From Oscillospiraceae bacterium (lineage in GTDB: Bacteria > Bacillota > Clostridia > Oscillospirales > Oscillospiraceae): 64,000 nucleotides of DNA. The stretch lies in contig JAHHSI010000009.1 of the NCBI GenBank assembly GCA_020025275.1, forward strand, positions 31,509-95,508, read 5' to 3'. Shown one piece after another: positions 18,199-26,865 of the stretch. Each line of letters starts with the position of its first letter. Position 1 is the first letter of the stretch. Position numbers and translations under genes: made by a program. The notes under the pieces are model-generated. The model had not been told where the DNA came from. It worked only from the letters and a program-made list of their open reading frames with translations, and did no database searches.

Positions 18199-18267
18199 TT
18201 ATTCTTCCAGAATACGGTATAAAAAAATGAACAGATCGCTGCGATCAAAAACCTTATCATCCCTCAT
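18199..18267 (-). CDS. Tiny ORF, 22 residues (alternative 23-residue hydrophobic ORF overlaps)
   Basis: After AAAAAGGAGG on the minus strand there are two starts. The ATG at 18267 gives MRDDKVFDRSDLFIFLYRIL plus two Glu, only one base after AGGAGG. The ATG at 18260 gives a different frame (18189-18260), MIRFLIAAICSFFYTVFWKN plus three residues, a single hydrophobic helix with ideal eight-base spacing. Only one of the two is likely used. The frame at 18260 could be a small membrane peptide or toxin. Both follow the 39-residue ORF at 18280-18399 directly, suggesting a mini-operon. No family is recognised. Confidence 0.3.
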   Translation of the reverse strand: MRDDKVFDRSDLFIFLYRILEE

Positions 18268-18279
18268 TCCTCCTTTTTG

Positions 18280-18399
18280 TTACTCTGCACAGATCTCCCA
18301 CACGAATGCGGCCGTATCCCTTGTCCGAATGTCCGCGGGCGTGATCTCCGGCGCGGTGCGGTCCGTCCCCACGCCTTTGCCCGTAATGGTCCTGTTCAT
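18280..18399 (-). CDS. Small ORF of 39 residues, divergent from the Y-polymerase gene
   Basis: Begins MNRTITGKGVGTDRTAPEIT and ends FVWEICAE, with GGAGG about six bases before the ATG at 18399. The product is soluble and mildly charged. It is read toward the tiny ORFs at 18.2 kb and away from the SOS-controlled polymerase at 18680. No family is recognised. The good ribosome site and the absence of another gene on either strand over 18200-18590 support it. Confidence 0.4.
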   Translation of the reverse strand: MNRTITGKGVGTDRTAPEITPADIRTRDTAAFVWEICAE

Positions 18400-18598
18400 C
18401 ACATACCTCCCTCTTCCTGCACGTATCCTTTGGGACACATATGCCCTCTCTTTTTCTTGTATACTTTAATGATACCACATCATCTGTCCGAAAAAATGTA
18501 CTGTTCTTCGTCTTTTGTGGCGAACACTTCCCGCTGGCAAATCCATGCCCATGAAGAAAAAAGTGTCCATAGCCGCCCAAAAAATCCCACCGTCAAAT

Positions 18599-18639
18599 CG
18601 AACATTTGTTCTTGATTTGCGAGGCAATTGGGGTATAAT
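18599..18639 (+). promoter_or_regulatory. SOS (LexA) box and promoter of the Y-polymerase operon
   Basis: CGAACATTTGTTC at 18599-18611 fits the Gram-positive LexA operator (GAAC-N4-GTTC). It overlaps TTGATT (18612-18617), followed 16 nt later by TATAAT (18634-18639). LexA binding would block the promoter, so DNA damage should induce the two downstream genes. Confidence 0.85.
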
Positions 18640-18679
18640 AGAAGGACAGTGTCTACAGAAAGAGGAGGGGCCGCACACC

Positions 18680-20185
18680 ATGGGCGAGCACGTCTATTTA
18701 GCCATCGATTTAAAATCTTTCTACGCCTCAGTGGAGTGCGTGGAGAGAGGTCTGGACCCCCTGACGACCCATCTGGTGGTGGCCGACCGAAGCCGCTCGG
18801 AAAAGACCATCTGTCTGGCGGTCACCCCATCGCTGAAACGCTGCGGTCTCCCCGGCCGTCCCCGTCTCTTTGAAGTGGTCCAGAAGGTCAGGGAAGTCAA
18901 CGCTCGCCGCCGGCAAACAGCTCCCCGCCATCTCTTCACCGGCACTTCCTGCCAGGCACCGGAGCTGACCGACAACCCGGGGCTGGAGATGGCATATCTG
19001 GTCGCACCGCCCCGAATGTCCCACTACATGGCGCTGAGCACGAAAATTTATACCATCTATCTGAAATATGTTGCGCCGGAGGACATCCACGTCTACTCCA
19101 TCGACGAGGTCTTTATCGACGCCACCCGCTATCTCCCCCTCTACGGTGTGAGCGCTCAGGAATTGGCCATGAAAATGATTCTGGACGTTTTGCACACCAC
19201 CGGGATTACGGCGACAGCCGGAATCGCAGACAACCTCTTTCTCTGTAAGGTGGCCATGGACATCACCGCCAAGCATATCCCGCCGGACAAGAACGGTGTC
19301 CGGATCGCCCAGCTGGACACAAGGAGCTACCGGGAGACCATGTGGACCCACCGTCCTCTCACCGATTTTTGGCGCGTGGGAAAGGGTTACGCCCGAAAGC
19401 TGGAGAAACTTGGGATTCACACCATGGGGGACATCGCCCGCTGCTCCGTGAAGAACGAAGAGCTGCTCTACCGACTGTTTGGCGTCAATGCCGAACTGCT
19501 CATCGACCACGCCTGGGGCTGGGAGCCGTGCACCATTGCTCAGATCAAGGCCTATCGCCCGCAGTTCACCAGTATGGGCGCCGGACAGGTTTTGCCCGAC
19601 CCGTACCCCTGCGCCAAAGCCCGCCTTGTGGTCCACGAGATGACGGATCAACTGGTACTGGATCTGGTGGATAAAAAGCTCCTGACAAACCAACTCACCC
19701 TGACCGTGGGCTATGATCGCGAAAATCTGGCCGCCGACAGCCACGCCGCCTATTGCGGCGACGTGACCCGCGATCCCTATGGCCGCGCCATTCCCAAAGC
19801 CGCCCACGGCACGGCCAATCTGCCCGGCTACACCTCCTCGTCCCGGGAGGTCATCCAGGCCGTACTGGCGCTTTTCGACCGCATTGTCGATCCGCATCTT
19901 ACGGTCCGCCGCATCAATCTCTCTGCCAATCGCGTGCTGCCGGAGGGAAGGACGCCCACCGACAGCCCCCTTATGGAACAGATGGATCTCTTCACGGACT
20001 ATGAGGCCAAGGCCCGTCTGGAGGCAGAAAGCGCTGCTGAAAAACAGCGCGAGCGAAAGATTCAGGAGGCCATGTTGGGCATCAAGAAAAAATACGGAAA
20101 AAATGCCGTACTCAAAGGGATGAACTTAGAGGAGGGCGCCACGGCGCAAAGCCGCAACCGCAGTATCGGAGGTCACAGAGCATGA
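18680..20185 (+). CDS. Y-family DNA polymerase (UvrX/UmuC-like)
   Basis: 501 residues, error-prone translesion polymerase. Catalytic motifs are AIDLKSFYASVECVERG (first metal-binding Asp at about residue 9) and YSIDEVFID (S-x-D-E, about 134-142). The thumb region has HHH-like GKGYARKLEKLGIHTMGDIA, and the little-finger domain follows. It is longer than DinB (about 350) and near the size of the UvrX/YqjW group of Firmicutes. The ATG at 18680 has GAGGAGGGG upstream; longer in-frame starts would run through the promoter and LexA box. The stop overlaps the yolD-like ATG (ATGA). Confidence 0.92.
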   Translation: MGEHVYLAIDLKSFYASVECVERGLDPLTTHLVVADRSRSEKTICLAVTPSLKRCGLPGRPRLFEVVQKVREVNARRRQTAPRHLFTGTSCQAPELTDNPGLEMAYLVAPPRMSHYMALSTKIYTIYLKYVAPEDIHVYSIDEVFIDATRYLPLYGVSAQELAMKMILDVLHTTGITATAGIADNLFLCKVAMDITAKHIPPDKNGVRIAQLDTRSYRETMWTHRPLTDFWRVGKGYARKLEKLGIHTMGDIARCSVKNEELLYRLFGVNAELLIDHAWGWEPCTIAQIKAYRPQFTSMGAGQVLPDPYPCAKARLVVHEMTDQLVLDLVDKKLLTNQLTLTVGYDRENLAADSHAAYCGDVTRDPYGRAIPKAAHGTANLPGYTSSSREVIQAVLALFDRIVDPHLTVRRINLSANRVLPEGRTPTDSPLMEQMDLFTDYEAKARLEAESAAEKQRERKIQEAMLGIKKKYGKNAVLKGMNLEEGATAQSRNRSIGGHRA

Positions 20186-20607
20186 ACTCACCCTACGAAG
20201 ATCTTATGGATCTGCCGCACCATGTCTCAGCCGTGCATCCGCCTATGGGGATGCACGAGCGTGCCGCCCAATTCTCCCCGTTTGCCGCCCTCACCGGCTA
20301 CGAGGATGCCATCATCGAGTCCCGCCGGCTCACCCATCGCAAGATCGAACTCAGCGAGGATGAAAAGCGGGAGCTGGACCAAAAACAGCGCATCCTCACG
20401 GCACTGCTCCCACAGCGCCCAACCATCACCGTCACCTACTTTGTCCCGGACACCAGAAAACAGGGCGGTTCTTACCAGACCGTCACGGCCGCCCTTCGCC
20501 GCATCGACGAAACTGCCCAGACGCTCCACATGACCGACGGGCAGGTGATCGCTCTGGAGCAGATCGTGGCTCTGGAGCTTCCGGAAATTCCACCGACTCT
20601 GCTGTAA
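20182..20607 (+). CDS. YolD-like protein
   Basis: 141 residues, the usual SOS-operon partner of UvrX-type polymerases. The N-terminal signature is seen in HPPMGMHERAAQFSPFAALTGYEDAI (about 15-40), followed by a helical region and a C-terminal strand VTYFVPDTRK. It is coupled to the polymerase by a 4-nt overlap. YolD proteins are thought to modulate the Y-polymerase; the mechanism is not settled. Confidence 0.85.
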   Translation: MNSPYEDLMDLPHHVSAVHPPMGMHERAAQFSPFAALTGYEDAIIESRRLTHRKIELSEDEKRELDQKQRILTALLPQRPTITVTYFVPDTRKQGGSYQTVTAALRRIDETAQTLHMTDGQVIALEQIVALELPEIPPTLL

Positions 20608-20706
20608 GGTGCCCTCTCTGTGCCCCGCCACCACAGCGGCCGCCTGTCCGCCGATTTCCCGCTGCGTCTCCCTCTCCACTCCCCCTGCGGCGACCGCTAA
20701 ATAGAG

Positions 20707-20754
20707 AAAGGCCTTCCCCCCTGTCCGTTTTCGGACCGAGGAGAAGGCCTTTTC
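20707..20754. terminator. Terminator between yolD-like gene and ABC pair 1
   Basis: AAAGGCCTTC (20707-20716) pairs with GAAGGCCTTT (20743-20752), with an inner GTCCG/CGGAC hairpin and T-rich flanks on both strands. The neighbouring genes converge here. Confidence 0.8.
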
Positions 20755-20775
20755 AGCGCGGAACGCTGGCCGTTT

Positions 20776-22506
20776 TTACAGTCTCCAGCCTGCGGCAGCT
20801 TCTCGACTCTGCAAAAAGTCGCGGTACAGCCCCGGCTGATCTTTCAGTGTGGCATGGATGCCTTCCTGGCAGATGCGGCCGTCTTTCATGGCGATGATGT
20901 GATCCGCTTTCTGGACGGTCTGGATACGATGGGCAATCATGACAACCGTTTTATTGGCCGTCAGCTCGTTGATGGCCGCCAGAATTTCCTGCTCGTTTTC
21001 GGCGTCCAACGCCGAAGTGGCTTCATCCAGCAGGATGATCGGTGCATCCTTCAAAATGGCTCTTGCAATGGAAATACGCTGCTTCTCGCCGCCGGAGAGG
21101 CTGGCGCCTCCCTCCTCCACCACGGTGTCATAGCCGTCAGGCAGCGCCATGATAAATTCATCACACCGGGCCGCTTTGGCAGCGGCACGGACTTCGGCCA
21201 ATGTGGCCTCCGGTTTTCCGAAGCGGATGTTGTTGAGGATCGTATCCTCAAAGAGGTACACATTCTGGAAAACCATGGAAATCTGTGCCATCAACGCATC
21301 GTAGGGAATATGGCGAATATCCGCCCCGCCGATGGTAATGCGCCCTGCGGAAACGTCCTGAAACCGCGGGATCAGCCGGCAGAGCGTTGTTTTTCCCGAG
21401 CCGGAGGGCCCGATAACGGCCGTCAACGATCGAGGGCGGATTACGGTGCTGATCTGGTGCAGCACTTCCCGTTCCCCGTAGGAAAACGAGACATTTTCCA
21501 GACGGATCTCCTGCGACTGCCCTGTTTGCTGCGGCTCCAATACAGAAAGCGCCGCCTGTTGCTCGATCCGTGCCGCCTCCGCAAGACCTGTATCCAGCAA
21601 ACCGATCATGGACAGCATCGATCCGGCCTGATGGAGCGAGGCATAGGCCATGAAGCTGAACATCAACAGCAGCACCGCCCGTGTCAGGTCGATCTGCCCC
21701 TGCCCGAAGCACTGGAAGAGGGAAAAGAGCAGTAGGCCCGATTCAAAAACAGCCACCGTCAGGCTGGCCAGAAACTGCAGCGGCATGGAAACACTGGTGA
21801 GCCGGATATTTTCCCGGCAGCTGTCCTCCACCGCCTGTTTCAATTTCTGATCGCCCTGCCCAACGCAGAAGGCCTTAGTCACCTTGATACCGCGGAGAAA
21901 GTTCAGGCACGATGCCGCCAGCTCCGTCTGGGCCTTTTGCTGTGCCGGTGCGCTTTTTCGGGAGAGGTGCATCTGCCTGTTGACGACGGCCAGATACGCC
22001 AGCATTCCCACACCCATCAGCAGCCCCACCTGCCAGTCGTACACCAGCAGAAAGACGAACAGGGTCACACTGTTGAACAGGCCGGAGACAATTCCCACCA
22101 TCACCATGGCCGCCGCCGTCTCCACACCGGAAAGCGTCGTAGTCAGGGTACCGGCGACCTTTTCTGAGGCGCTCTCCGTAAAATACCCCAGCGGCAGCTT
22201 GCGCAGAAAACCGGCAATGCCCACACGCTTGTCAGCTGTCATGAAAAAGCCGGTTTCCATGGACCGGATCTGCTCGACATAGCTGGTTACAAAGCTGCCC
22301 AGCACACACACGAACATCAGGAGCGCCACGCGGAACATCCCGCTCTTCACCGCCAGATGCCCCTGCACCACCTCGATCACGGTGAGGATGGAGAAGATCT
22401 GTGTCACACCGAAAACGGCCCTGCAAAAGGAAAATACCAACCCCTGTACCAAAGCTTTATGCTGCTTTTGGCTGATTTCCCAGATTTTCTTCATAGATTC
22501 TCTCAT
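20776..22506 (-). CDS. ABC half-transporter (permease-ATPase), pair 1, second subunit
   Basis: 576 residues: six membrane helices (about 20-310), then an ATPase domain with GPSGSGKTT (about 386), LSGGEKQRI (about 490), ILLDEATSALDAENE and IAHR. The exporter-type fold with heterodimer partner at 22508-24256 and a C-terminal tail (SREAAAGWRL) resemble IrtB/YbtQ-type siderophore importers as well as multidrug exporters. The ATG at 22506 has GGAGG nine bases upstream and lies just after the partner's stop. Divergent TetR and site B operator upstream suggest regulated chelate transport. Substrate and direction are not provable from sequence. Confidence 0.85.
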   Translation of the reverse strand: MRESMKKIWEISQKQHKALVQGLVFSFCRAVFGVTQIFSILTVIEVVQGHLAVKSGMFRVALLMFVCVLGSFVTSYVEQIRSMETGFFMTADKRVGIAGFLRKLPLGYFTESASEKVAGTLTTTLSGVETAAAMVMVGIVSGLFNSVTLFVFLLVYDWQVGLLMGVGMLAYLAVVNRQMHLSRKSAPAQQKAQTELAASCLNFLRGIKVTKAFCVGQGDQKLKQAVEDSCRENIRLTSVSMPLQFLASLTVAVFESGLLLFSLFQCFGQGQIDLTRAVLLLMFSFMAYASLHQAGSMLSMIGLLDTGLAEAARIEQQAALSVLEPQQTGQSQEIRLENVSFSYGEREVLHQISTVIRPRSLTAVIGPSGSGKTTLCRLIPRFQDVSAGRITIGGADIRHIPYDALMAQISMVFQNVYLFEDTILNNIRFGKPEATLAEVRAAAKAARCDEFIMALPDGYDTVVEEGGASLSGGEKQRISIARAILKDAPIILLDEATSALDAENEQEILAAINELTANKTVVMIAHRIQTVQKADHIIAMKDGRICQEGIHATLKDQPGLYRDFLQSREAAAGWRL

Positions 22507-22507
22507 A

Positions 22508-24256
22508 TCACTGCACCTCCTGCATCTGCCACATCCTGCGATACGCCTCGCAGGACTCCAAAAGCTGTTGGTGGGTCCCCACCGCTCGGATCTGTCCTTG
22601 GTCCACATAGGCGATCTGCTGCGCCCCTACAACGGTGGACAGCCGGTGGGCAATCACCACCAGTGTCTTATCCTTGGCCGCCGCTGAAAGCGCGGCCTGA
22701 ATTGCGGCCTCGTTCTCAGGGTCAGAACTGGCCGTCGCTTCGTCCAAAATGAGAATGGGCGCCTTTTTCATCATGGCCCGCGCAATGGCAATGCGCTGCT
22801 TTTCACCGCCGGAGAGGCGGTTACCGGCAGTGCCGGCCATGGTCTGATAGCCCTGCGGCAGCGCCCGGATAAACGCATCGCAGCCGGCCTCCGCGGCGCA
22901 GGCCATCACCTCTTCGTCACTGGCCTCTGGACAACCCATACGAATGTTGTTGAGAATGGTATCGTCAAAGAGGAAGGTCTCCTGATCCACATAGGCAACC
23001 AGATGATTCAGCGTCTCCTGCGTGTACGCTGTGATGGGGTGCCCGCCCACGGACACCACGCCGTCATCGGCATCCCAGAAGCCGGCCATCAGCTTGCCGA
23101 TGGTGGACTTGCCGGAGCCGGAGGGGCCCACCAGTGCCAGCATAGTATGCTCCGGAACCTGAAGCGATACCTTCTCCAAGGCTTTCTGCTCCCCGCTTCC
23201 ATAGGAGAAACTGACCGAATCGAAGGAGAGGGCAGCGTTGTCCGGCTGCGCCGTGCCGCCGCGCTGCAATTCCGGGTAATCCAACAGCTCCTTGATCGCT
23301 CTGGCACTCTCTCCCATGGCCGCCAGCTGGTCGAAGTAGTTCATGGCGTTCATCAGCGGCGTGAAGATCCCAAAGCTCAGCAACACCATCATGAACAGAT
23401 CCGCCGGAGCCAGTGTACCACTGCCATAAAAAAGCAAGCCCAGAATCAGAATTGGGAACAGGGAGAAGGGGGCGATGGCCATGCCCAGCGACGCATATTT
23501 CTGCGTCTCCTTCTGCCAGTTCACATTATACGAAGCAAAGCCATAGACAGCGTCCTGATATTTTCGGTAGCACTCGTCGGCGCGACCGAAGTTCTTGATG
23601 ACCTCAATGCCGTTGACAAACTCAACGACGGCCTGATTCATGCCTTTGAGGGCCTTGAGCTGCCCGGCATATTTTTCTTCGTACCCCTTCATCATGCCGC
23701 CCGTGACAGAAAATCCAACGAGGATCCAGAGCAGCGCTGCCAGTGCCAGCCGCCAGTCCACGATAAACATGAACACCATGCAGGCGAGCGGTCCCAACAG
23801 GTTGGCGGTCAGTTCCGGCAGCACGTGGGCCAGAGTTTTCTCCATACTCTCCACGTGATCCACCAACGTAGCCTTCAGCCGACCGCTGCCATGCTCTTCA
23901 AAATATCCCATGGGCAGCTTCAACAGCTGATCTGCCAGCGCAGAGCGGATATCCCGCAGCGTGTGGTAGGCGGCTTTATGGGAGATCCAAGTGGACACAT
24001 TCATCAGCACTGCATGGACGATCTTACACCCCGCCGCCCCCAGTGCCAGCCACAACAGCGGCTCCCATGCCGGGGCCGCCTGAAAGAGCCGGGCGACGAT
24101 CAGCCCGGCAAAACCATAGGCCCCGATCCCCGCCGCCACACTCAAAACACTGATGGCTATGGAGAGCCCGTATTTTCCCCCATAGGGCCGCATAAAGCCG
24201 CCCAATTCATGGAAAAAATTCACCGAGCTCTTCTCTTTTTCTGCGTTTTTTGCCAT
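22508..24256 (-). CDS. ABC half-transporter (permease-ATPase), pair 1, first subunit
   Basis: 582 residues: six helices (about 30-310), GPSGSGKS Walker A (377-384), Q-loop VDQETFLFDD, LSGGEKQRI (481-489), Walker B ILILDEATASSDPENE and IAHR. The DEATASxDPENE form is shared with the first subunits of the other two pairs and is common in the IrtA/YbtP-like group. It is the first gene of the operon, read away from the TetR gene at 24428. The start at 24256 has only a weak GAGGAAAG site. The ATPase side of both subunits looks intact, so the heterodimer should be active. Confidence 0.85.
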   Translation of the reverse strand: MAKNAEKEKSSVNFFHELGGFMRPYGGKYGLSIAISVLSVAAGIGAYGFAGLIVARLFQAAPAWEPLLWLALGAAGCKIVHAVLMNVSTWISHKAAYHTLRDIRSALADQLLKLPMGYFEEHGSGRLKATLVDHVESMEKTLAHVLPELTANLLGPLACMVFMFIVDWRLALAALLWILVGFSVTGGMMKGYEEKYAGQLKALKGMNQAVVEFVNGIEVIKNFGRADECYRKYQDAVYGFASYNVNWQKETQKYASLGMAIAPFSLFPILILGLLFYGSGTLAPADLFMMVLLSFGIFTPLMNAMNYFDQLAAMGESARAIKELLDYPELQRGGTAQPDNAALSFDSVSFSYGSGEQKALEKVSLQVPEHTMLALVGPSGSGKSTIGKLMAGFWDADDGVVSVGGHPITAYTQETLNHLVAYVDQETFLFDDTILNNIRMGCPEASDEEVMACAAEAGCDAFIRALPQGYQTMAGTAGNRLSGGEKQRIAIARAMMKKAPILILDEATASSDPENEAAIQAALSAAAKDKTLVVIAHRLSTVVGAQQIAYVDQGQIRAVGTHQQLLESCEAYRRMWQMQEVQ

Positions 24257-24284
24257 ATCATCACATCACTTTCCTCAAAATGTA

Positions 24285-24300
24285 GTTAGTTATAGCTAAC
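24285..24300 (-). promoter_or_regulatory. Shared operator (site B) before ABC pair 1
   Basis: GTTAGTTATAGCTAAC, a GTTAG-N6-CTAAC match 29 nt upstream of the ATG at 24256. On the minus strand it reads GTTAGCTATAACTAAC and includes a possible -10 TATAAC. It is nearly identical to site A. Confidence 0.7.
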
Positions 24301-24340
24301 CACCGTTTAAAAAAAGAAGGGCGCCACACAGGAACCACGC

Positions 24341-24395
24341 TTGACACACGGACAGCCCCCCACTATAATAGTAGTACTATCGATAGTACCGCTAT
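24341..24395 (+). promoter_or_regulatory. Consensus promoter with two tandem TetR-type operators (TetR 1)
   Basis: TTGACA (24341-24346), 17-nt spacer, TATAAT (24364-24369), a full-consensus promoter. Two 13-mers, ATAGTAGTACTAT (24368-24380) and ATAGTACCGCTAT (24383-24395), overlap the -10 and start point, 15 bp apart. They share the ATARY-N3-RYTAT form of the other two TetR promoters here. Autorepression is the obvious reading. Confidence 0.78.
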
Positions 24396-24427
24396 TGATA
24401 ATACCAGAAGAAAAAGGAAAAAGCAAT

Positions 24428-25027
24428 ATGGCAATTAAAAATCATGCACTGGATGACAAGATCACCGCCTCCGCCATGCAGGAATTCATGACCTATGGCT
24501 TCCAGGCGGCATCCATCAATAAAATTGCGGAAAACGCCGGCATTACCACCGGCGCCGTCTATACCCGCTACAAAAGCAAAGACGATCTCTTCTGCAGCCT
24601 GCTGCGGGCCCCTCTGGAAGAGATGGCGGCTCACGGGGCCGAAGTGGCTCAGCTGTACGGGCGCGTCAGGAGCAAGGATGATCTGCCCCTCTTCCTACAG
24701 GCAATGCAGACGGAAATGCTCCTCTACATGGAAATCATGTACAAATATTACGAACCATGCATCCTCCTCTACTGCAAAAGCGAGGGCAGCTCTGCTGAAA
24801 AAATGCTGCAGGATGCCCTGCAGCAAAAAGTGAGTTCCACCATCGCATTTCTGGAGGGGATCGCCCATCGACAGATGCCCGGCGTGGAGATCCTGCTCCG
24901 CCAGCAATTCGTGCTTTTCACGCTGATCCTGCAGTCCGACTATACCAAGGAGCAGGCTCTGGAGGTCTTATCCATGGTACAGCGATTCAACGAGGCCGGT
25001 TGGAAAGAGCTCTTTCAGCAGATGTGA
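24428..25027 (+). CDS. TetR family regulator (TetR 1)
   Basis: 199 residues. The N-terminal helix-turn-helix (about 12-55) reads ASINKIAENAGITTGAVYTRYKSKDDLFCS. The C-terminal ligand domain is helical. The N-terminus (MAIKNHALDDKI) is close to that of TetR 3 (MAVKNHALDSKI), so the two are recent paralogues. The ATG at 24428 has AAAGGA at good spacing; earlier in-frame starts would pass through the promoter. It is divergent from ABC pair 1, which it probably controls together with itself. Confidence 0.9.
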   Translation: MAIKNHALDDKITASAMQEFMTYGFQAASINKIAENAGITTGAVYTRYKSKDDLFCSLLRAPLEEMAAHGAEVAQLYGRVRSKDDLPLFLQAMQTEMLLYMEIMYKYYEPCILLYCKSEGSSAEKMLQDALQQKVSSTIAFLEGIAHRQMPGVEILLRQQFVLFTLILQSDYTKEQALEVLSMVQRFNEAGWKELFQQM

Positions 25028-25170
25028 GCCGATGCTTTCTATCCCCGGTTTTGCCGTACACGGCCCCGGTTCCAAGGGGTCTCCGTTCCCTTCCATGGCG
25101 CCAGACCGGGCCGGATGCTGCCGTCTTTTCAGCCTCCGAAGCGCCCCAACGGTCTGCGCTTTTTATGCTG

Positions 25171-25214
25171 AAAAGGCAGCCCACCCCTTTAAGGGGGTGG
25201 GCTGCCTTTTCGCT
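25171..25214. terminator. Terminator between TetR 1 and DUF4298 gene
   Basis: 17-bp stem 25171-25187 with 25194-25210 (AAAAGGCAGCCCACCCC), T-rich on both sides; the genes converge. Confidence 0.88.
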
Positions 25215-25277
25215 TTTATCCAAAATCTGACGGCTCATCCTCCGTCCGGTCAGGCCTGCAAGACAGGCGGCACCGCC

Positions 25278-25580
25278 TTACTCTTTCAGCATCTGTACGG
25301 TCATTTCCAGCATCCGGATGATGGTCTCCCGGCGATCACACAGCAGATCGTCCACGCCATCTTCCGACAAAACGCCCCGGGGCATCGTCTCCGGAATCAG
25401 GTGCCGGGCATCATCGTCCAGATCCTTCCAGCGCTGTTCACTGCAATAGTAGCGCAGCAGCTCATGGAAATCCTGCTGCTGCGCCTCCAGATCATCCAAC
25501 AGCCGGTTCAGTTCCTGCAGCGTCTCGCTCTGCCGATTCATGATGGTTTCCATCTTCGTGATGTGCTCATATTTGTCCAT
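25278..25580 (-). CDS. DUF4298 protein
   Basis: 100 residues, mostly helical with coiled-coil character (ETLQELNRLLDDLEAQQQDFHELLRYY). The short C-terminal helix ends MLEMTVQMLKE. DUF4298 proteins are uncharacterised soluble proteins of Firmicutes. AGGAGG precedes the ATG at 25580; longer frames upstream overlap the next gene and lack a ribosome site. It lies 64 nt after the membrane-protein gene at 25645-26586 and may be cotranscribed with it. Confidence 0.72.
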   Translation of the reverse strand: MDKYEHITKMETIMNRQSETLQELNRLLDDLEAQQQDFHELLRYYCSEQRWKDLDDDARHLIPETMPRGVLSEDGVDDLLCDRRETIIRMLEMTVQMLKE

Positions 25581-25644
25581 TGTATTCCCTCCTGTTGAAA
25601 TCAGTACGCTTCCGCTCCTGTGTCGCTGTCCGATACGCAGCGGC

Positions 25645-26586
25645 TTACGGCTCCCACACGCCGTTCTCCTGACCGAGGACATCCTGTTTGGTGATCTTTT
25701 CAGAGACAAAGGCGCTTTGGGCGATGTAGTGTCCCCCACTCTTCCGGAACAAATACACCGTGACCTCATCGGATACATCGGTCCAGACGAAAATCCCGGT
25801 CTGCTCTTCGTGCATCTCCCGCACACAGTAGTACGCTTTTTCCCCGAGGAAATCACCACGGACCGCCTGCTCTGCCTCTTCCAGATCGGCGTACTCCGTT
25901 CCCCCCGAGAACCCCGTCTCCTCCTGCTTGTCCATCGGCTCCTGCCCCTGGGTTATGTCGGAATGGCTGTCATCCCTATGGGAATCTCCACCAATGGAGC
26001 CACCATCCCAGATCACCGCCGCCACAGCGACCACCAGCACAACACACAGCACAACGCCGTATTGCTTTGCGATCTTTCCCCAGCCGCACCTGCCTGTCCG
26101 CTCCCGCTCATCGGCACTCTGCCACAGGGTTGACGAAATCATCAGCAGCCCCATGACCACGTACCACGCAATGGTCAGGCCGTGGAGCAGCGGGTCCTCT
26201 CCTACAAAATGGAACGCCACCACGGGACCTACAATCACCAACAGCAGCAGATATACCATAAAATTCCAGCTGCGTCGAAACGGAGTCCTGCCCTCCACCG
26301 TATCAACGACCGACATTCCGGCCACGTGTCGGTTCAGCAGCAGGTTGATAATCAGGAGCCCACGACCCACCTTGCGGTATTTCTCTGGGAGGCACGTCTC
26401 CTCTTTGGGAAGTACCGTGCCGCACAGGAGCAAAACGAGCCCGAACAGAAGCGACAAGGTCCCGGTGATATAAGGAAACAAATCTGCCCCTGTCTCCATC
26501 GAACCTGCACAAAACAGGAGTCCGATTGAAATTCCCATCAAGCACAGGGACAGGGCAATATTCAGAATATGTGTTCTCTTTTTCAT
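25645..26586 (-). CDS. Membrane protein of unknown function
   Basis: 313 residues. Two helices near the N-terminus (about 10-30 and 38-58), two in the middle (about 108-128 and 138-155) and one at about 178-198 are followed by a soluble C-terminal domain (about 200-313) that starts with an acidic His/Asp/Ser-rich linker. The C-terminal domain, with VTVYLFRKSGGHYIAQSAF, may be a small extracellular beta domain. GGAGGG lies eight bases before the ATG at 26586. No family is recognised. Confidence 0.65.
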   Translation of the reverse strand: MKKRTHILNIALSLCLMGISIGLLFCAGSMETGADLFPYITGTLSLLFGLVLLLCGTVLPKEETCLPEKYRKVGRGLLIINLLLNRHVAGMSVVDTVEGRTPFRRSWNFMVYLLLLVIVGPVVAFHFVGEDPLLHGLTIAWYVVMGLLMISSTLWQSADERERTGRCGWGKIAKQYGVVLCVVLVVAVAAVIWDGGSIGGDSHRDDSHSDITQGQEPMDKQEETGFSGGTEYADLEEAEQAVRGDFLGEKAYYCVREMHEEQTGIFVWTDVSDEVTVYLFRKSGGHYIAQSAFVSEKITKQDVLGQENGVWEP

Positions 26587-26809
26587 GGGGGCATCCCTCC
26601 GAAAACCATAGATTCTCTGGTTGCTCCGGTGCAAAGGTCCGGCCGTATCGCAGGCACTATCCCGCACCGCTCAGGGCGGCACAAAAGTCTCTCCGCAGGA
26701 CCCACGCCCCGTTTTTACGTCGATTATACCATAGCCGCTCCCCATTGGCTATAGCCTTTCCGCGCAATCTTTTCGCGCTCCGGGCACAGTCCGCCCCCAC
26801 AAATAGCAA

Positions 26810-26839
26810 GAGCAGGAGCGATGTTTCTCGCTCCTGCTC
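26810..26839 (-). terminator. Terminator after ABC pair 2
   Basis: 12-bp perfect stem GAGCAGGAGCGA (26810-26821) with 26828-26839 and a six-base loop. The T-run after it on the minus strand is weak. Confidence 0.7.
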
Positions 26840-26865
26840 GAATGTGTCCTGTAAAAGACGTACCG

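Noticed and set aside
18257..18580. 107-residue minus-strand frame near the SOS box
   Set aside because: It crosses the 39-residue ORF in a different frame, lacks a ribosome site, and runs close to the promoter region of the polymerase.
20776..24256. Assigning ABC pair 1 as a drug exporter
   Set aside because: Possible by fold, but the shared operator, TetR context and resemblance to IrtAB/YbtPQ types make chelate uptake at least as likely, so no direction is assigned.
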